From Strongylocentrotus purpuratus (Eukaryota; Echinodermata; Echinoidea; Camarodonta; Strongylocentrotidae), in contig NW_022145610.1 in NCBI RefSeq assembly GCF_000002235.5, forward strand, positions 31,924,306 through 31,988,305: a stretch of 64,000 nucleotides of DNA, read 5' to 3'. Under the pieces are notes generated by a model, which worked only from the letters and a program-made list of their open reading frames with translations, did not search any database and was not told where the DNA came from. The position numbers and the translations under genes are program-made. Shown here piece by piece: positions 19,334 to 33,992 of the stretch (its first letter is position 1; each line of letters starts with the position of its first letter).

Positions 19334-22235
19334 CAAAGCCATGTCCATTTAAAAACTGCATTCAAGAGCCTCTTATTGCTAGGTTTACAACGTTGTTTTA
19401 CATTTGCAATTATAATTTCCTAGTTTTATTCACTCTCTACAGTCCCGTACTATCCCTTTTTCAGTCTGTAAACAACTTTGCAACACGAAAACAATGATGA
19501 ACAGGGTTTTACTTCTCGTATAAATTTATTAGAAGTGCCCTATGTCATTTTGCACGAAGTGATACAAAGGGCCTTTCAAATTTAAGTCTATTGAAAGCAT
19601 TCCCCCACCTAGCCTGTATGACCGAGCAGAATCATTTAGTGCTCAACAATAAAAATCCACAGTCTTGGCTAAAGAGGTCCATTATTTGTTTGTTTATTTA
19701 GTTATTTTATTTAATTGACATTGTACAGTACTATTAAATATCAGGTATATTGGATGCTCTGTTTTAAATACAGTCAAGATTGCCGAGCAATGAATTACAT
19801 CCTGCTTCTTGTCCTCAAACCATATCTTTCTGGTTTTTAAAACGGTATCATTTGAATTTCCATTTCCAAGCATTATTTTGAACTGTCCCGAAATTGTTTT
19901 CCTTTCTTGAAATCAGACTACAGCCCCAGTCTAAAGTGCTTGTCCTCCCAGACAAGGACAAAGAGCCTCTTCGGTAGGTTTAGGGACAATGCATCAAAAT
20001 AACGCGGTCATTGTTGCAATGTCAGGAATGCTATTATTACCTCCTCTTTGGTAATCCTCGCATTTGACCAAACAAAAGTCACTCAATGAAGGGAGGGTCA
20101 GGTTTGTTTTCAATTCACTAATATTATTGATGCCATGTCAGAAAGAGCTGAGTAGTTTGTTACGTAACTATTCAAAAATTGCAGGTGCAAGCTATTGAAA
20201 ACAGAATCGAATAGCCAAGCTTCCCTATTCATTGGTGCCCTGTTATAGAATTCGTAGCATATACTGAATTGAATAGACCCGTGTTCTATTCATTATACTA
20301 TGTGAGGGCAGTGGCCTCTTGTCATATCACTTTAAGTTTAAGTCAGCAGTTTGCAAATTAAATGAAATAAACATAAAACCTCACTATTATATCAGTAATA
20401 TCAGTAACTGAAAGAAAAAAAATACGGGCAATCTTGACAACATCGGACTACAAAAATGATGATAATAATGCATCCCGAAAGCGTCAAATCAGTAAATCGG
20501 CACATTTTGTAAAGTCATTAGCATGCAGAAAGTGTTAACAACAAAAAGCGAACCAGTTATCACGGTGAGGCAAAATGGTCTTGTGGATAAAAGTGATCAC
20601 TTCACAATGCAATGTACTCGGTTCGAGTCTCAGTTTCTCCTTTATATAAACCCATGTTATTTTTTTTTCTTCACTCCATAATATTGACTTGTCATCTCTT
20701 TTTTAAAGGGGACACCCCCCCCCCTCAACAAAGAAAAAATAGCATGTAATACTCTTTCTTTAACAAGCGACTCTCTGAATTAGTCAGAAAACATCTTTTG
20801 CTACATCTACAACAATTAGTGTAAGTATGAAGAATACATGAAGATTAGCAATGTGACACTTTAGTCTAGTGGGTAGGCAATCGTCTGATAACTGGAAGGT
20901 ATCGGGTTCGACCCCCAGCTGTTGCGTTTTTTTCTTTTGCTACATCTACAACAATAAGTATAAGTATGAAAAAAAAACATGGAGATTAGCAATGTGACAC
21001 TTTAGTCTAGTGGGTAGGCAATCGCCTGGTAACTGGAAGGTATCGGGTTCGACCCCCAGCTGTTGCGTTTTTTTCTTTTGCTACATCTACAACAATAAGT
21101 ATAAGTATGAAAAAAAAAACATGGAGATTAGCAATGTGACACTTTAGTCTAGTGGGTAGGCAATCGCCTGGTAACTGGAAGGTATCGGGTTCGACACCCA
21201 GCTGTTGCTTTTTTTTTAATCTTTGAAAAAGAAAAACTGATGTCAAACCCATTTTGATCTCACTCAAAGTCCATATTTATTGCTATTCTCTTAATTGATC
21301 TATACAATGAGCTTGCAATTAACTTGTAAGCAAGGTAAAGTATTATATTTACGAAGTACAAGAAGGACAGGAATCCTGTTTTATCTATTTATCAAACATT
21401 ATTACATTCAATACTTTTTCAGTCCCAATGAGAGAGAGAGAGAGAGAGAAAGAGAAAGAGAGCCAGAAAGAGACAAGTGAAGAGAACCCAATACACCTCA
21501 TCAGTGTAATAAAGTCTGATGATCTTAATCTACATACTTACTTCAAATATTTTGCCGGGCAGATATTATTATTTATAAAAACAAACCAATTTTGGAGTTT
21601 TATAATAAATATTATTGTTGTTGTTGTTGTTGATGTAAAACAATGAGAAAATAGGGACCTTTTGCGGGGGGGGGGGGAGCAATGTAGAAAAAAACTACAG
21701 GGGAGCCTTGGGATTTTTATTTGGGGGGGGGGGGTGGGTATCGGCGCGGATTCAGGATTTCTTAGGGGGGCCCAAACTTGAAATCAATTTGAAATTTAAT
21801 GTGCTGAAATAAAAAAAAATCGTGCCGGCCGATATTTCACTCAGTGGTAGAGGGGGAAGGGGGAGGGGGGGGGGGGGGGGGTAGAGAGCACTATTTTTTG
21901 TTTGGCCCTCGAAAATTTGAAAAATCACCCCCCCCCCCACATTAATCGCCAGGGGGGTCCCAGCCTCGACAGCTAGCTGGCAATCGACAGCTAGCTGGCA
22001 ATCGACAGCTAGCTGGCAATCGACAGCTAGCTGGCAATCGACAGCTAGCTGGCAATCGACAGCTAGCTGGCAATCGACAGCTAGCTGGCAATCGACAGCT
22101 AGCTGGCAATCGACAGCTAGCTGGCAATCGACAGCTAGCTGGCAATCGACAGCTAGCTGGCAATCGACAGCTAGCTGGCAATCGACAGCTAGCTGGCAAT
22201 CGACAGCGTAGCCTGGCGGCGGTAGCGGGTAGCCC
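19334..22235. repeat. Macrosatellite unit 3
   Basis: 2902 bp. tRNA-like triplet 20853-21208; minisatellite 21967-22200 (13 units), entered through GTCCCAGCCTCGACAG rather than the usual GTCCCATCTCGACAG. Confidence 0.95.
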
Positions 22236-25175
22236 CAAAGCCATGTCCATTTAAAAACTGCATTCAAGAGCCTCTTATTGCTAGGTTTACAACGTTGTTT
22301 TACATTTGCAATTATAATTTCCTAGTTTTATTCACTCTCTACAGTCCCGTACTATCCCTTTTTCAGTCTGTAAACAACTTTGCAACACGAAAACAATGAT
22401 GAACAGGGTTTTACTTCTCGTATAAATTTATTAGAAGTGCCCTATGTCATTTTGCACGAAGTGATACAAAGGGCCTTTCAAATTTAAGTCTATTGAAAGC
22501 ATTCCCCCACCTAGCCTGTATGACCGAGCAGAATCATTTAGTGCTCAACAATAAAAATCCACAGTCTTGGCTAAAGAGGTCCATTATTTGTTTGTTTATT
22601 TAGTTATTTTATTTAATTGACATTGTACAGTACTATTAAATATCAGGTATATTGGATGCTCTGTTTTAAATACAGTCAAGATTGCCGAGCAATGAATTAC
22701 ATCCTGCTTCTTGTCCTCAAACCATATCTTTCTGGTTTTTAAAACGGTATCATTTGAATTTCCATTTCCAAGCATTATTTTGAACTGTCCCGAAATTGTT
22801 TTCCTTTCTTGAAATCAGACTACAGCCCCAGTCTAAAGTGCTTGTCCTCCCAGACAAGGACAAAGAGCCTCTTCGGTAGGTTTAGGGACAATGCATCAAA
22901 ATAACGCGGTCATTGTTGCAATGTCAGGAATGCTATTATTACCTCCTCTTTGGTAATCCTCGCATTTGACCAAACAAAAGTCACTCAATGAAGGGAGGGT
23001 CAGGTTTGTTTTCAATTCACTAATATTATTGATGCCATGTCAGAAAGAGCTGAGTAGTTTGTTACGTAACTATTCAAAAATTGCAGGTGCAAGCTATTGA
23101 AAACAGAATCGAATAGCCAAGCTTCCCTATTCATTGGTGCCCTGTTATAGAATTCGTAGCATATACTGAATTGAATAGACCCGTGTTCTATTCATTATAC
23201 TATGTGAGGGCAGTGGCCTCTTGTCATATCACTTTAAGTTTAAGTCAGCAGTTTGCAAATTAAATGAAATAAACATAAAACCTCACTATTATATCAGTAA
23301 TATCAGTAACTGAAAGAAAAAAAATACGGGCAATCTTGACAACATCGGACTACAAAAATGATGATAATAATGCATCCCGAAAGCGTCAAATCAGTAAATC
23401 GGCACATTTTGTAAAGTCATTAGCATGCAGAAAGTGTTAACAACAAAAAGCGAACCAGTTATCACGGTGAGGCAAAATGGTCTTGTGGATAAAAGTGATC
23501 ACTTCACAATGCAATGTACTCGGTTCGAGTCTCAGTTTCTCCTTTATATAAACCCATGTTATTTTTTTTCTTCACTCCATAATATTGACTTGTCATCTCT
23601 TTTTTAAAGGGGACACCCCCCCCCTCAACAAAGAAAAAATAGCATGTAATACTCTTTCTTTAACAAGCGACTCTCTGAATTAGTCAGAAAACATCTTTTG
23701 CTACATCTACAACAATTAGTGTAAGTATGAAGAATACATGAAGATTAGCAATGTGACACTTTAGTCTAGTGGGTAGGCAATCGTCTGATAACTGGAAGGT
23801 ATCGGGTTCGACCCCCAGCTGTTGCGTTTTTTTCTTTTGCTACATCTACAACAATAAGTATAAGTATGAAAAAAAAACATGGAGATTAGCAATGTGACAC
23901 TTTAGTCTAGTGGGTAGGCAATCGCCTGGTAACTGGAAGGTATCGGGTTCGACCCCCAGCTGTTGCGTTTTTTTCTTTTGCTACATCTACAACAATAAGT
24001 ATAAGTATGAAAAAAAAAACATGGAGATTAGCAATGTGACACTTTAGTCTAGTGGGTAGGCAATCGCCTGGTAACTGGAAGGTATCGGGTTCGACACCCA
24101 GCTGTTGCTTTTTTTTTAATCTTTGAAAAAGAAAAACTGATGTCAAACCCATTTTGATCTCACTCAAAGTCCATATTTATTGCTATTCTCTTAATTGATC
24201 TATACAATGAGCTTGCAATTAACTTGTAAGCAAGGTAAAGTATTATATTTACGAAGTACAAGAAGGACAGGAATCCTGTTTTATCTATTTATCAAACATT
24301 ATTACATTCAATACTTTTTCAGTCCCAATGAGAGAGAGAGAGAGAGAGAAAGAGAAAGAGAGCCAGAAAGAGACAAGTGAAGAGAACCCAATACACCTCA
24401 TCAGTGTAATAAAGTCTGATGATCTTAATCTACATACTTACTTCAAATATTTTGCCGGGCAGATATTATTATTTATAAAAACAAACCAATTTTGGAGTTT
24501 TATAATAAATATTATTGTTGTTGTTGTTGTTGATGTAAAACAATGAGAAAATAGGGACCTTTTGCGGGGGGGGGGGGGAGCAATGTAGAAAAAAACTACA
24601 GGGGAGCCTTGGGATTTTTATTTGGGGGGGGGGGGTGGGTATCGGCGCGGATTCAGGATTTCTTAGGGGGGCCCAAACTTGAAATCAATTTGAAATTTAA
24701 TGTGCTGAAATAAAAAAAAATCGTGCCGGCCGATATTTCACTCAGTGGTAGAGGGGGAAGGGGGAGGGGGGGGGGGGGGGGGGTAGAGAGCACTATTTTT
24801 TGTTTGGCCCTCGAAAATTTGAAAAATCACCCCCCCCCCCCCCACATTAATCGCCAGGGGGGTCCCATCTCGACAGCTAGCTGGCAATCGACAGCTAGCT
24901 GGCAATCGACAGCTAGCTGGCAATCGACAGCTAGCTGGCAATCGACAGCTAGCTGGCAATCGACAGCTAGCTGGCAATCGACAGCTAGCTGGCAATCGAC
25001 AGCTAGCTGGCAATCGACAGCTAGCTGGCAATCGACAGCTAGCTGGCAATCGACAGCTAGCTGGCAATCGACAGCTAGCTGGCAATCGACAGCTAGCTGG
25101 CAATCGACAGCTAGCTGGCAATCGACAGCTAGCTGGCAATCGACAGCGTAGCCTGGCGGCGGTAGCGGGTAGCCC
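22236..25175. repeat. Macrosatellite unit 4
   Basis: 2940 bp. tRNA-like triplet 23753-24108; minisatellite 24871-25140 (15 units). Confidence 0.95.
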
Positions 25176-27266
25176 CAAAGCCATGTCCATTTAAAAACTG
25201 CATTCAAGAGCCTCTTATTGCTAGGTTTACAACGTTGTTTTACATTTGCAATTATAATTTCCTAGTTTTATTCACTCTCTACAGTCCCGTACTATCCCTT
25301 TTTCAGTCTGTAAACAACTTTGCAACACGAAAACAATGATGAACAGGGTTTTACTTCTCGTATAAATTTATTAGAAGTGCCCTATGTCATTTTGCACGAA
25401 GTGATACAAAGGGCCTTTCAAATTTAAGTCTATTGAAAGCATTCCCCCACCTAGCCTGTATGACCGAGCAGAATCATTTAGTGCTCAACAATAAAAATCC
25501 ACAGTCTTGGCTAAAGAGGTCCATTATTTGTTTGTTTATTTAGTTATTTTATTTAATTGACATTGTACAGTACTATTAAATATCAGGTATATTGGATGCT
25601 CTGTTTTAAATACAGTCAAGATTGCCGAGCAATGAATTACATCCTGCTTCTTGTCCTCAAACCATATCTTTCTGGTTTTTAAAACGGTATCATTTGAATT
25701 TCCATTTCCAAGCATTATTTTGAACTGTCCCGAAATTGTTTTCCTTTCTTGAAATCAGACTACAGCCCCAGTCTAAAGTGCTTGTCCTCCCAGACAAGGA
25801 CAAAGAGCCTCTTCGGTAGGTTTAGGGACAATGCATCAAAATAACGCGGTCATTGTTGCAATGTCAGGAATGCTATTATTACCTCCTCTTTGGTAATCCT
25901 CGCATTTGACCAAACAAAAGTCACTCAATGAAGGGAGGGTCAGGTTTGTTTTCAATTCACTAATATTATTGATGCCATGTCAGAAAGAGCTGAGTAGTTT
26001 GTTACGTAACTATTCAAAAATTGCAGGTGCAAGCTATTGAAAACAGAATCGAATAGCCAAGCTTCCCTATTCATTGGTGCCCTGTTATAGAATTCGTAGC
26101 ATATACTGAATTGAATAGACCCGTGTTCTATTCATTATACTATGTGAGGGCAGTGGCCTCTTGTCATATCACTTTAAGTTTAAGTCAGCAGTTTGCAAAT
26201 TAAATGAAATAAACATAAAACCTCACTATTATATCAGTAATATCAGTAACTGAAAGAAAAAAAATACGGGCAATCTTGACAACATCGGACTACAAAAATG
26301 ATGATAATAATGCATCCCGAAAGCGTCAAATCAGTAAATCGGCACATTTTGTAAAGTCATTAGCATGCAGAAAGTGTTAACAACAAAAAGCGAACCAGTT
26401 ATCACGGTGAGGCAAAATGGTCTTGTGGATAAAAGTGATCACTTCACAATGCAATGTACTCGGTTCGAGTCTCAGTTTCTCCTTTATATAAACCCATGTT
26501 ATTTTTTTTTCTTCACTCCATAATATTGACTTGTCATCTCTTTTTTAAAGGGGACACCCCCCCCCCTCAACAAAGAAAAAATAGCATGTAATACTCTTTC
26601 TTTAACAAGCGACTCTCTGAATTAGTCAGAAAACATCTTTTGCTACATCTACAACAATTAGTGTAAGTATGAAGAATACATGAAGATTAGCAATGTGACA
26701 CTTTAGTCTAGTGGGTAGGCAATCGTCTGATAACTGGAAGGTATCGGGTTCGACCCCCAGCTGTTGCGTTTTTTTCTTTTGCTACATCTACAACAATAAG
26801 TATAAGTATGAAAAAAAAACATGGAGATTAGCAATGTGACACTTTAGTCTAGTGGGTAGGCAATCGCCTGGTAACTGGAAGGTATCGGGTTCGACCCCCA
26901 GCTGTTGCGTTTTTTTTTTGCTACATCTACAACAATAAGTATAAGTATGAAAAAAAAAACATGGAGATTAGCAATGTGACACTTTAGTCTAGTGGGTAGG
27001 CAATCGCCTGGTAACTGGAAGGTATCGGGTTCGACACCCAGCTGTTGCTTTTTTTTTAATCTTTGAAAAAGAAAAACTGATGTCAAACCCATTTTGATCT
27101 CACTCAAAGTCCATATTTATTGCTATTCTCTTAATTGATCTATACAATGAGCTTGCAATTAACTTGTAAGCAAGGTAAAGTATTATATTTACGAAGTACA
27201 AGAAGGACAGGAATCCTGTTTTATCTATTTATCAAACATTATTACATTCAATACTTTTTCAGTCCC

Positions 27267-27304
<38 letters not shown>

Positions 27305-28177
27305 CCAGAAAGAGACAAGTGAAGAGAACCCAATACACCTCATCAGTGTAATAAAGTCTGATGATCTTAATCTACATACTTACTTCAAATATTTTGCCGG
27401 GCAGATATTATTATTTATAAAAACAAACCAATTTTGGAGTTTTATAATAAATATTATTGTTGTTGTTGTTGTTGATGTAAAACAATGAGAAAATAGGGAC
27501 CTTTTGCGGGGGGGGGGGGGAGCAATGTAGAAAAAAACTACAGGGGAGCCTTGGGATTTTTATTTGGGGGGGGGGGGGGTATCGGCGCGGATTCAGGATT
27601 TCTTAGGGGGGCCCAAACTTGAAATCAATTTGAAATTTAATGTGCTGAAATAAAAAAAAATCGTGCCGGCCGATATTTCACTCAGTGGTAGAGGGGGAAG
27701 GGGGAGGGGGGGGGGGGGGGGGGTAGAGAGCACTATTTTTTGTTTGGCCCTCGAAAATTTGAAAAATCACCCCCCCCCCACATTAATCGCCAGGGGGGTC
27801 CCATCGACAGCTAGCTGGCAATCGACAGCTAGCTGGCAATCGACAGCTAGCTGGCAATCGACAGCTAGCTGGCAATCGACAGCTAGCTGGCAATCGACAG
27901 CTAGCTGGCAATCGACAGCTAGCTGGCAATCGACAGCTAGCTGGCAATCGACAGCTAGCTGGCAATCGACAGCAATCGACAGCTGGCAAGCTGGCAATCG
28001 ACAGCTAGCTGGCAATCGACAGCTAGCTGGCAATCGACAGCTAGCTGGCAATCGACAGCTAGCTGGCAATCGACAGCTAGCTGGCAATCGACAGCTAGCT
28101 GGCAATCGACAGCTAGCTGGCAATCGACAGCTAGCTGGCAATCGACAGCGTAGCCTGGCGGCGGTAGCGGGTAGCCC
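25176..28177. repeat. Macrosatellite unit 5
   Basis: 3002 bp. tRNA-like triplet 26695-27048; minisatellite 27805-28142, interrupted near 27970 by partial units (CGACAGCAATCGACAGCTGG then CAAGCTGG) that shift its register. The second tRNA-like spacer has a shortened T/C run, and the GA tract is a pure (GA)n. Confidence 0.95.
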
Positions 28178-31071
28178 CAAAGCCATGTCCATTTAAAAAC
28201 TGCATTCAAGAGCCTCTTATTGCTAGGTTTACAACGTTGTTTTACATTTGCAATTATAATTTCCTAGTTTTATTCACTCTCTACAGTCCCGTACTATCCC
28301 TTTTTCAGTCTGTAAACAACTTTGCAACACGAAAACAATGATGAACAGGGTTTTACTTCTCGTATAAATTTATTAGAAGTGCCCTATGTCATTTTGCACG
28401 AAGTGATACAAAGGGCCTTTCAAATTTAAGTCTATTGAAAGCATTCCCCCACCTAGCCTGTATGACCGAGCAGAATCATTTAGTGCTCAACAATAAAAAT
28501 CCACAGTCTTGGCTAAAGAGGTCCATTATTTGTTTGTTTATTTAGTTATTTTATTTAATTGACATTGTACAGTACTATTAAATATCAGGTATATTGGATG
28601 CTCTGTTTTAAATACAGTCAAGATTGCCGAGCAATGAATTACATCCTGCTTCTTGTCCTCAAACCATATCTTTCTGGTTTTTAAAACGGTATCATTTGAA
28701 TTTCCATTTCCAAGCATTATTTTGAACTGTCCCGAAATTGTTTTCCTTTCTTGAAATCAGACTACAGCCCCAGTCTAAAGTGCTTGTCCTCCCAGACAAG
28801 GACAAAGAGCCTCTTCGGTAGGTTTAGGGACAATGCATCAAAATAACGCGGTCATTGTTGCAATGTCAGGAATGCTATTATTACCTCCTCTTTGGTAATC
28901 CTCGCATTTGACCAAACAAAAGTCACTCAATGAAGGGAGGGTCAGGTTTGTTTTCAATTCACTAATATTATTGATGCCATGTCAGAAAGAGCTGAGTAGT
29001 TTGTTACGTAACTATTCAAAAATTGCAGGTGCAAGCTATTGAAAACAGAATCGAATAGCCAAGCTTCCCTATTCATTGGTGCCCTGTTATAGAATTCGTA
29101 GCATATACTGAATTGAATAGACCCGTGTTCTATTCATTATACTATGTGAGGGCAGTGGCCTCTTGTCATATCACTTTAAGTTTAAGTCAGCAGTTTGCAA
29201 ATTAAATGAAATAAACATAAAACCTCACTATTATATCAGTAATATCAGTAACTGAAAGAAAAAAAATACGGGCAATCTTGACAACATCGGACTACAAAAA
29301 TGATGATAATAATGCATCCCGAAAGCGTCAAATCAGTAAATCGGCACATTTTGTAAAGTCATTAGCATGCAGAAAGTGTTAACAACAAAAAGCGAACCAG
29401 TTATCACGGTGAGGCAAAATGGTCTTGTGGATAAAAGTGATCACTTCACAATGCAATGTACTCGGTTCGAGTCTCAGTTTCTCCTTTATATAAACCCATG
29501 TTATTTTTTTTTCTTCACTCCATAATATTGACTTGTCATCTCTTTTTTAAAGGGGACACCCCCCCCCCTCAACAAAGAAAAAATAGCATGTAATACTCTT
29601 TCTTTAACAAGCGACTCTCTGAATTAGTCAGAAAACATCTTTTGCTACATCTACAACAATTAGTGTAAGTATGAAGAATACATGAAGATTAGCAATGTGA
29701 CACTTTAGTCTAGTGGGTAGGCAATCGTCTGATAACTGGAAGGTATCGGGTTCGACCCCCAGCTGTTGCGTTTTTTTCTTTTGCTACATCTACAACAATA
29801 AGTATAAGTATGAAAAAAAAACATGGAGATTAGCAATGTGACACTTTAGTCTAGTGGGTAGGCAATCGCCTGGTAACTGGAAGGTATCGGGTTCGACCCC
29901 CAGCTGTTGCGTTTTTTTCTTTTGCTACATCTACAACAATAAGTATAAGTATGAAAAAAAAAACATGGAGATTAGCAATGTGACACTTTAGTCTAGTGGG
30001 TAGGCAATCGCCTGGTAACTGGAAGGTATCGGGTTCGACACCCAGCTGTTGCTTTTTTTTTAATCTTTGAAAAAGAAAAACTGATGTCAAACCCATTTTG
30101 ATCTCACTCAAAGTCCATATTTATTGCTATTCTCTTAATTGATCTATACAATGAGCTTGCAATTAACTTGTAAGCAAGGTAAAGTATTATATTTACGAAG
30201 TACAAGAAGGACAGGAATCCTGTTTTATCTATTTATCAAACATTATTACATTCAATACTTTTTCAGTCCCAATGAGAGAGAGAGAGAGAGAGAAAGAGAA
30301 AGAGAGCCAGAAAGAGACAAGTGAAGAGAACCCAATACACCTCATCAGTGTAATAAAGTCTGATGATCTTAATCTACATACTTACTTCAAATATTTTGCC
30401 GGGCAGATATTATTATTTATAAAAACAAACCAATTTTGGAGTTTTATAATAAATATTATTGTTGTTGTTGTTGTTGATGTAAAACAATGAGAAAATAGGG
30501 ACCTTTTGCGGGGGGGGGGGGAGCAATGTAGAAAAAAACTACAGGGGAGCCTTGGGATTTTTATTTGGGGGGGGGGGGTGGGTATCGGCGCGGATTCAGG
30601 ATTTCTTAGGGGGGCCCAAACTTGAAATCAATTTGAAATTTAATGTGCTGAAATAAAAAAAAATCGTGCCGGCCGATATTTCACTCAGTGGTAGAGGGGG
30701 AAGGGGAGGGGGGGGGGGGGGGGGTAGAGAGCACTATTTTTTGTTTGGCCCTCGAAAATTTGAAAAATCACCCCCCCCCCCCACATTAATCGCCAGGGGG
30801 GTCGACAGCTAGCTGGCAATCGACAGCTAGCTGGCAATCGACAGCTAGCTGGCAATCGACAGCTAGCTGGCAATCGACAGCTAGCTGGCAATCGACAGCT
30901 AGCTGGCAATCGACAGCTAGCTGGCAATCGACAGCTAGCTGGCAATCGACAGCTAGCTGGCAATCGACAGCTAGCTGGCAATCGACAGCTAGCTGGCAAT
31001 CGACAGCTAGCTGGCAATCGACAGCTAGCTGGCAATCGACAGCGTAGCCTGGCGGCGGTAGCGGGTAGCCC
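28178..31071. repeat. Macrosatellite unit 6
   Basis: 2894 bp, the shortest clean unit. tRNA-like triplet 29697-30052; minisatellite 30803-31036 (13 units), entered directly from GGGGGGTCGACAG. Confidence 0.95.
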
Positions 31072-33992
31072 CAAAGCCATGTCCATTTAAAAACTGCATT
31101 CAAGAGCCTCTTATTGCTAGGTTTACAACGTTGTTTTACATTTGCAATTATAATTTCCTAGTTTTATTCACTCTCTACAGTCCCGTACTATCCCTTTTTC
31201 AGTCTGTAAACAACTTTGCAACACGAAAACAATGATGAACAGGGTTTTACTTCTCGTATAAATTTATTAGAAGTGCCCTATGTCATTTTGCACGAAGTGA
31301 TACAAAGGGCCTTTCAAATTTAAGTCTATTGAAAGCATTCCCCCACCTAGCCTGTATGACCGAGCAGAATCATTTAGTGCTCAACAATAAAAATCCACAG
31401 TCTTGGCTAAAGAGGTCCATTATTTGTTTGTTTATTTAGTTATTTTATTTAATTGACATTGTACAGTACTATTAAATATCAGGTATATTGGATGCTCTGT
31501 TTTAAATACAGTCAAGATTGCCGAGCAATGAATTACATCCTGCTTCTTGTCCTCAAACCATATCTTTCTGGTTTTTAAAACGGTATCATTTGAATTTCCA
31601 TTTCCAAGCATTATTTTGAACTGTCCCGAAATTGTTTTCCTTTCTTGAAATCAGACTACAGCCCCAGTCTAAAGTGCTTGTCCTCCCAGACAAGGACAAA
31701 GAGCCTCTTCGGTAGGTTTAGGGACAATGCATCAAAATAACGCGGTCATTGTTGCAATGTCAGGAATGCTATTATTACCTCCTCTTTGGTAATCCTCGCA
31801 TTTGACCAAACAAAAGTCACTCAATGAAGGGAGGGTCAGGTTTGTTTTCAATTCACTAATATTATTGATGCCATGTCAGAAAGAGCTGAGTAGTTTGTTA
31901 CGTAACTATTCAAAAATTGCAGGTGCAAGCTATTGAAAACAGAATCGAATAGCCAAGCTTCCCTATTCATTGGTGCCCTGTTATAGAATTCGTAGCATAT
32001 ACTGAATTGAATAGACCCGTGTTCTATTCATTATACTATGTGAGGGCAGTGGCCTCTTGTCATATCACTTTAAGTTTAAGTCAGCAGTTTGCAAATTAAA
32101 TGAAATAAACATAAAACCTCACTATTATATCAGTAATATCAGTAACTGAAAGAAAAAAAATACGGGCAATCTTGACAACATCGGACTACAAAAATGATGA
32201 TAATAATGCATCCCGAAAGCGTCAAATCAGTAAATCGGCACATTTTGTAAAGTCATTAGCATGCAGAAAGTGTTAACAACAAAAAGCGAACCAGTTATCA
32301 CGGTGAGGCAAAATGGTCTTGTGGATAAAAGTGATCACTTCACAATGCAATGTACTCGGTTCGAGTCTCAGTTTCTCCTTTATATAAACCCATGTTATTT
32401 TTTTTTCTTCACTCCATAATATTGACTTGTCATCTCTTTTTTAAAGGGGACACCCCCCCCCCCTCAACAAAGAAAAAATAGCATGTAATACTCTTTCTTT
32501 AACAAGCGACTCTCTGAATTAGTCAGAAAACATCTTTTGCTACATCTACAACAATTAGTGTAAGTATGAAGAATACATGAAGATTAGCAATGTGACACTT
32601 TAGTCTAGTGGGTAGGCAATCGTCTGATAACTGGAAGGTATCGGGTTCGACCCCCAGCTGTTGCGTTTTTTTCTTTTGCTACATCTACAACAATAAGTAT
32701 AAGTATGAAAAAAAAACATGGAGATTAGCAATGTGACACTTTAGTCTAGTGGGTAGGCAATCGCCTGGTAACTGGAAGGTATCGGGTTCGACCCCCAGCT
32801 GTTGCGTTTTTTTCTTTTGCTACATCTACAACAATAAGTATAAGTATGAAAAAAAAAACATGGAGATTAGCAATGTGACACTTTAGTCTAGTGGGTAGGC
32901 AATCGCCTGGTAACTGGAAGGTATCGGGTTCGACACCCAGCTGTTGCTTTTTTTTTAATCTTTGAAAAAGAAAAACTGATGTCAAACCCATTTTGATCTC
33001 ACTCAAAGTCCATATTTATTGCTATTCTCTTAATTGATCTATACAATGAGCTTGCAATTAACTTGTAAGCAAGGTAAAGTATTATATTTACGAAGTACAA
33101 GAAGGACAGGAATCCTGTTTTATCTATTTATCAAACATTATTACATTCAATACTTTTTCAGTCCCAATGAGAGAGAGAGAGAGAGAGAAAGAGAAAGAGA
33201 GCCAGAAAGAGACAAGTGAAGAGAACCCAATACACCTCATCAGTGTAATAAAGTCTGATGATCTTAATCTACATACTTACTTCAAATATTTTGCCGGGCA
33301 GATATTATTATTTATAAAAACAAACCAATTTTGGAGTTTTATAATAAATATTATTGTTGTTGTTGTTGTTGATGTAAAACAATGAGAAAATAGGGACCTT
33401 TTGCGGGGGGGGGGGGGGAGCAATGTAGAAAAAAACTACAGGGGAGCCTTGGGATTTTTATTTGGGGGGGGGGGGGTGGGTATCGGCGCGGATTCAGGAT
33501 TTCTTAGGGGGGCCCAAACTTGAAATCAATTTGAAATTTAATGTGCTGAAATAAAAAAAAATCGTGCCGGCCGATATTTCACTCAGTGGTAGAGGGGGAA
33601 GGGGGAGGGGGGGGGGGGGGGGGTAGAGAGCACTATTTTTTGTTTGGCCCTCGAAAATTTGAAAAATCACCCCCCCCCCACATTAATCGCCAGGGGGTCC
33701 CATCTCGACAGCTAGCTGGCAATCGACAGCTAGCTGGCAATCGACAGCTAGCTGGCAATCGACAGCTAGCTGGCAATCGACAGCTAGCTGGCAATCGACA
33801 GCTAGCTGGCAATCGACAGCTAGCTGGCAATCGACAGCTAGCTGGCAATCGACAGCTAGCTGGCAATCGACAGCTAGCTGGCAATCGACAGCTAGCTGGC
33901 AATCGACAGCTAGCTGGCAATCGACAGCTAGCTGGCAATCGACAGCTAGCTGGCAATCGACAGCGTAGCCTGGCGGCGGTAGCGGGTAGCCC
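31072..33992. repeat. Macrosatellite unit 7
   Basis: 2921 bp. tRNA-like triplet 32592-32947; minisatellite 33706-33957 (14 units). One G is missing in the run before it (CAGGGGGTCC). Confidence 0.95.
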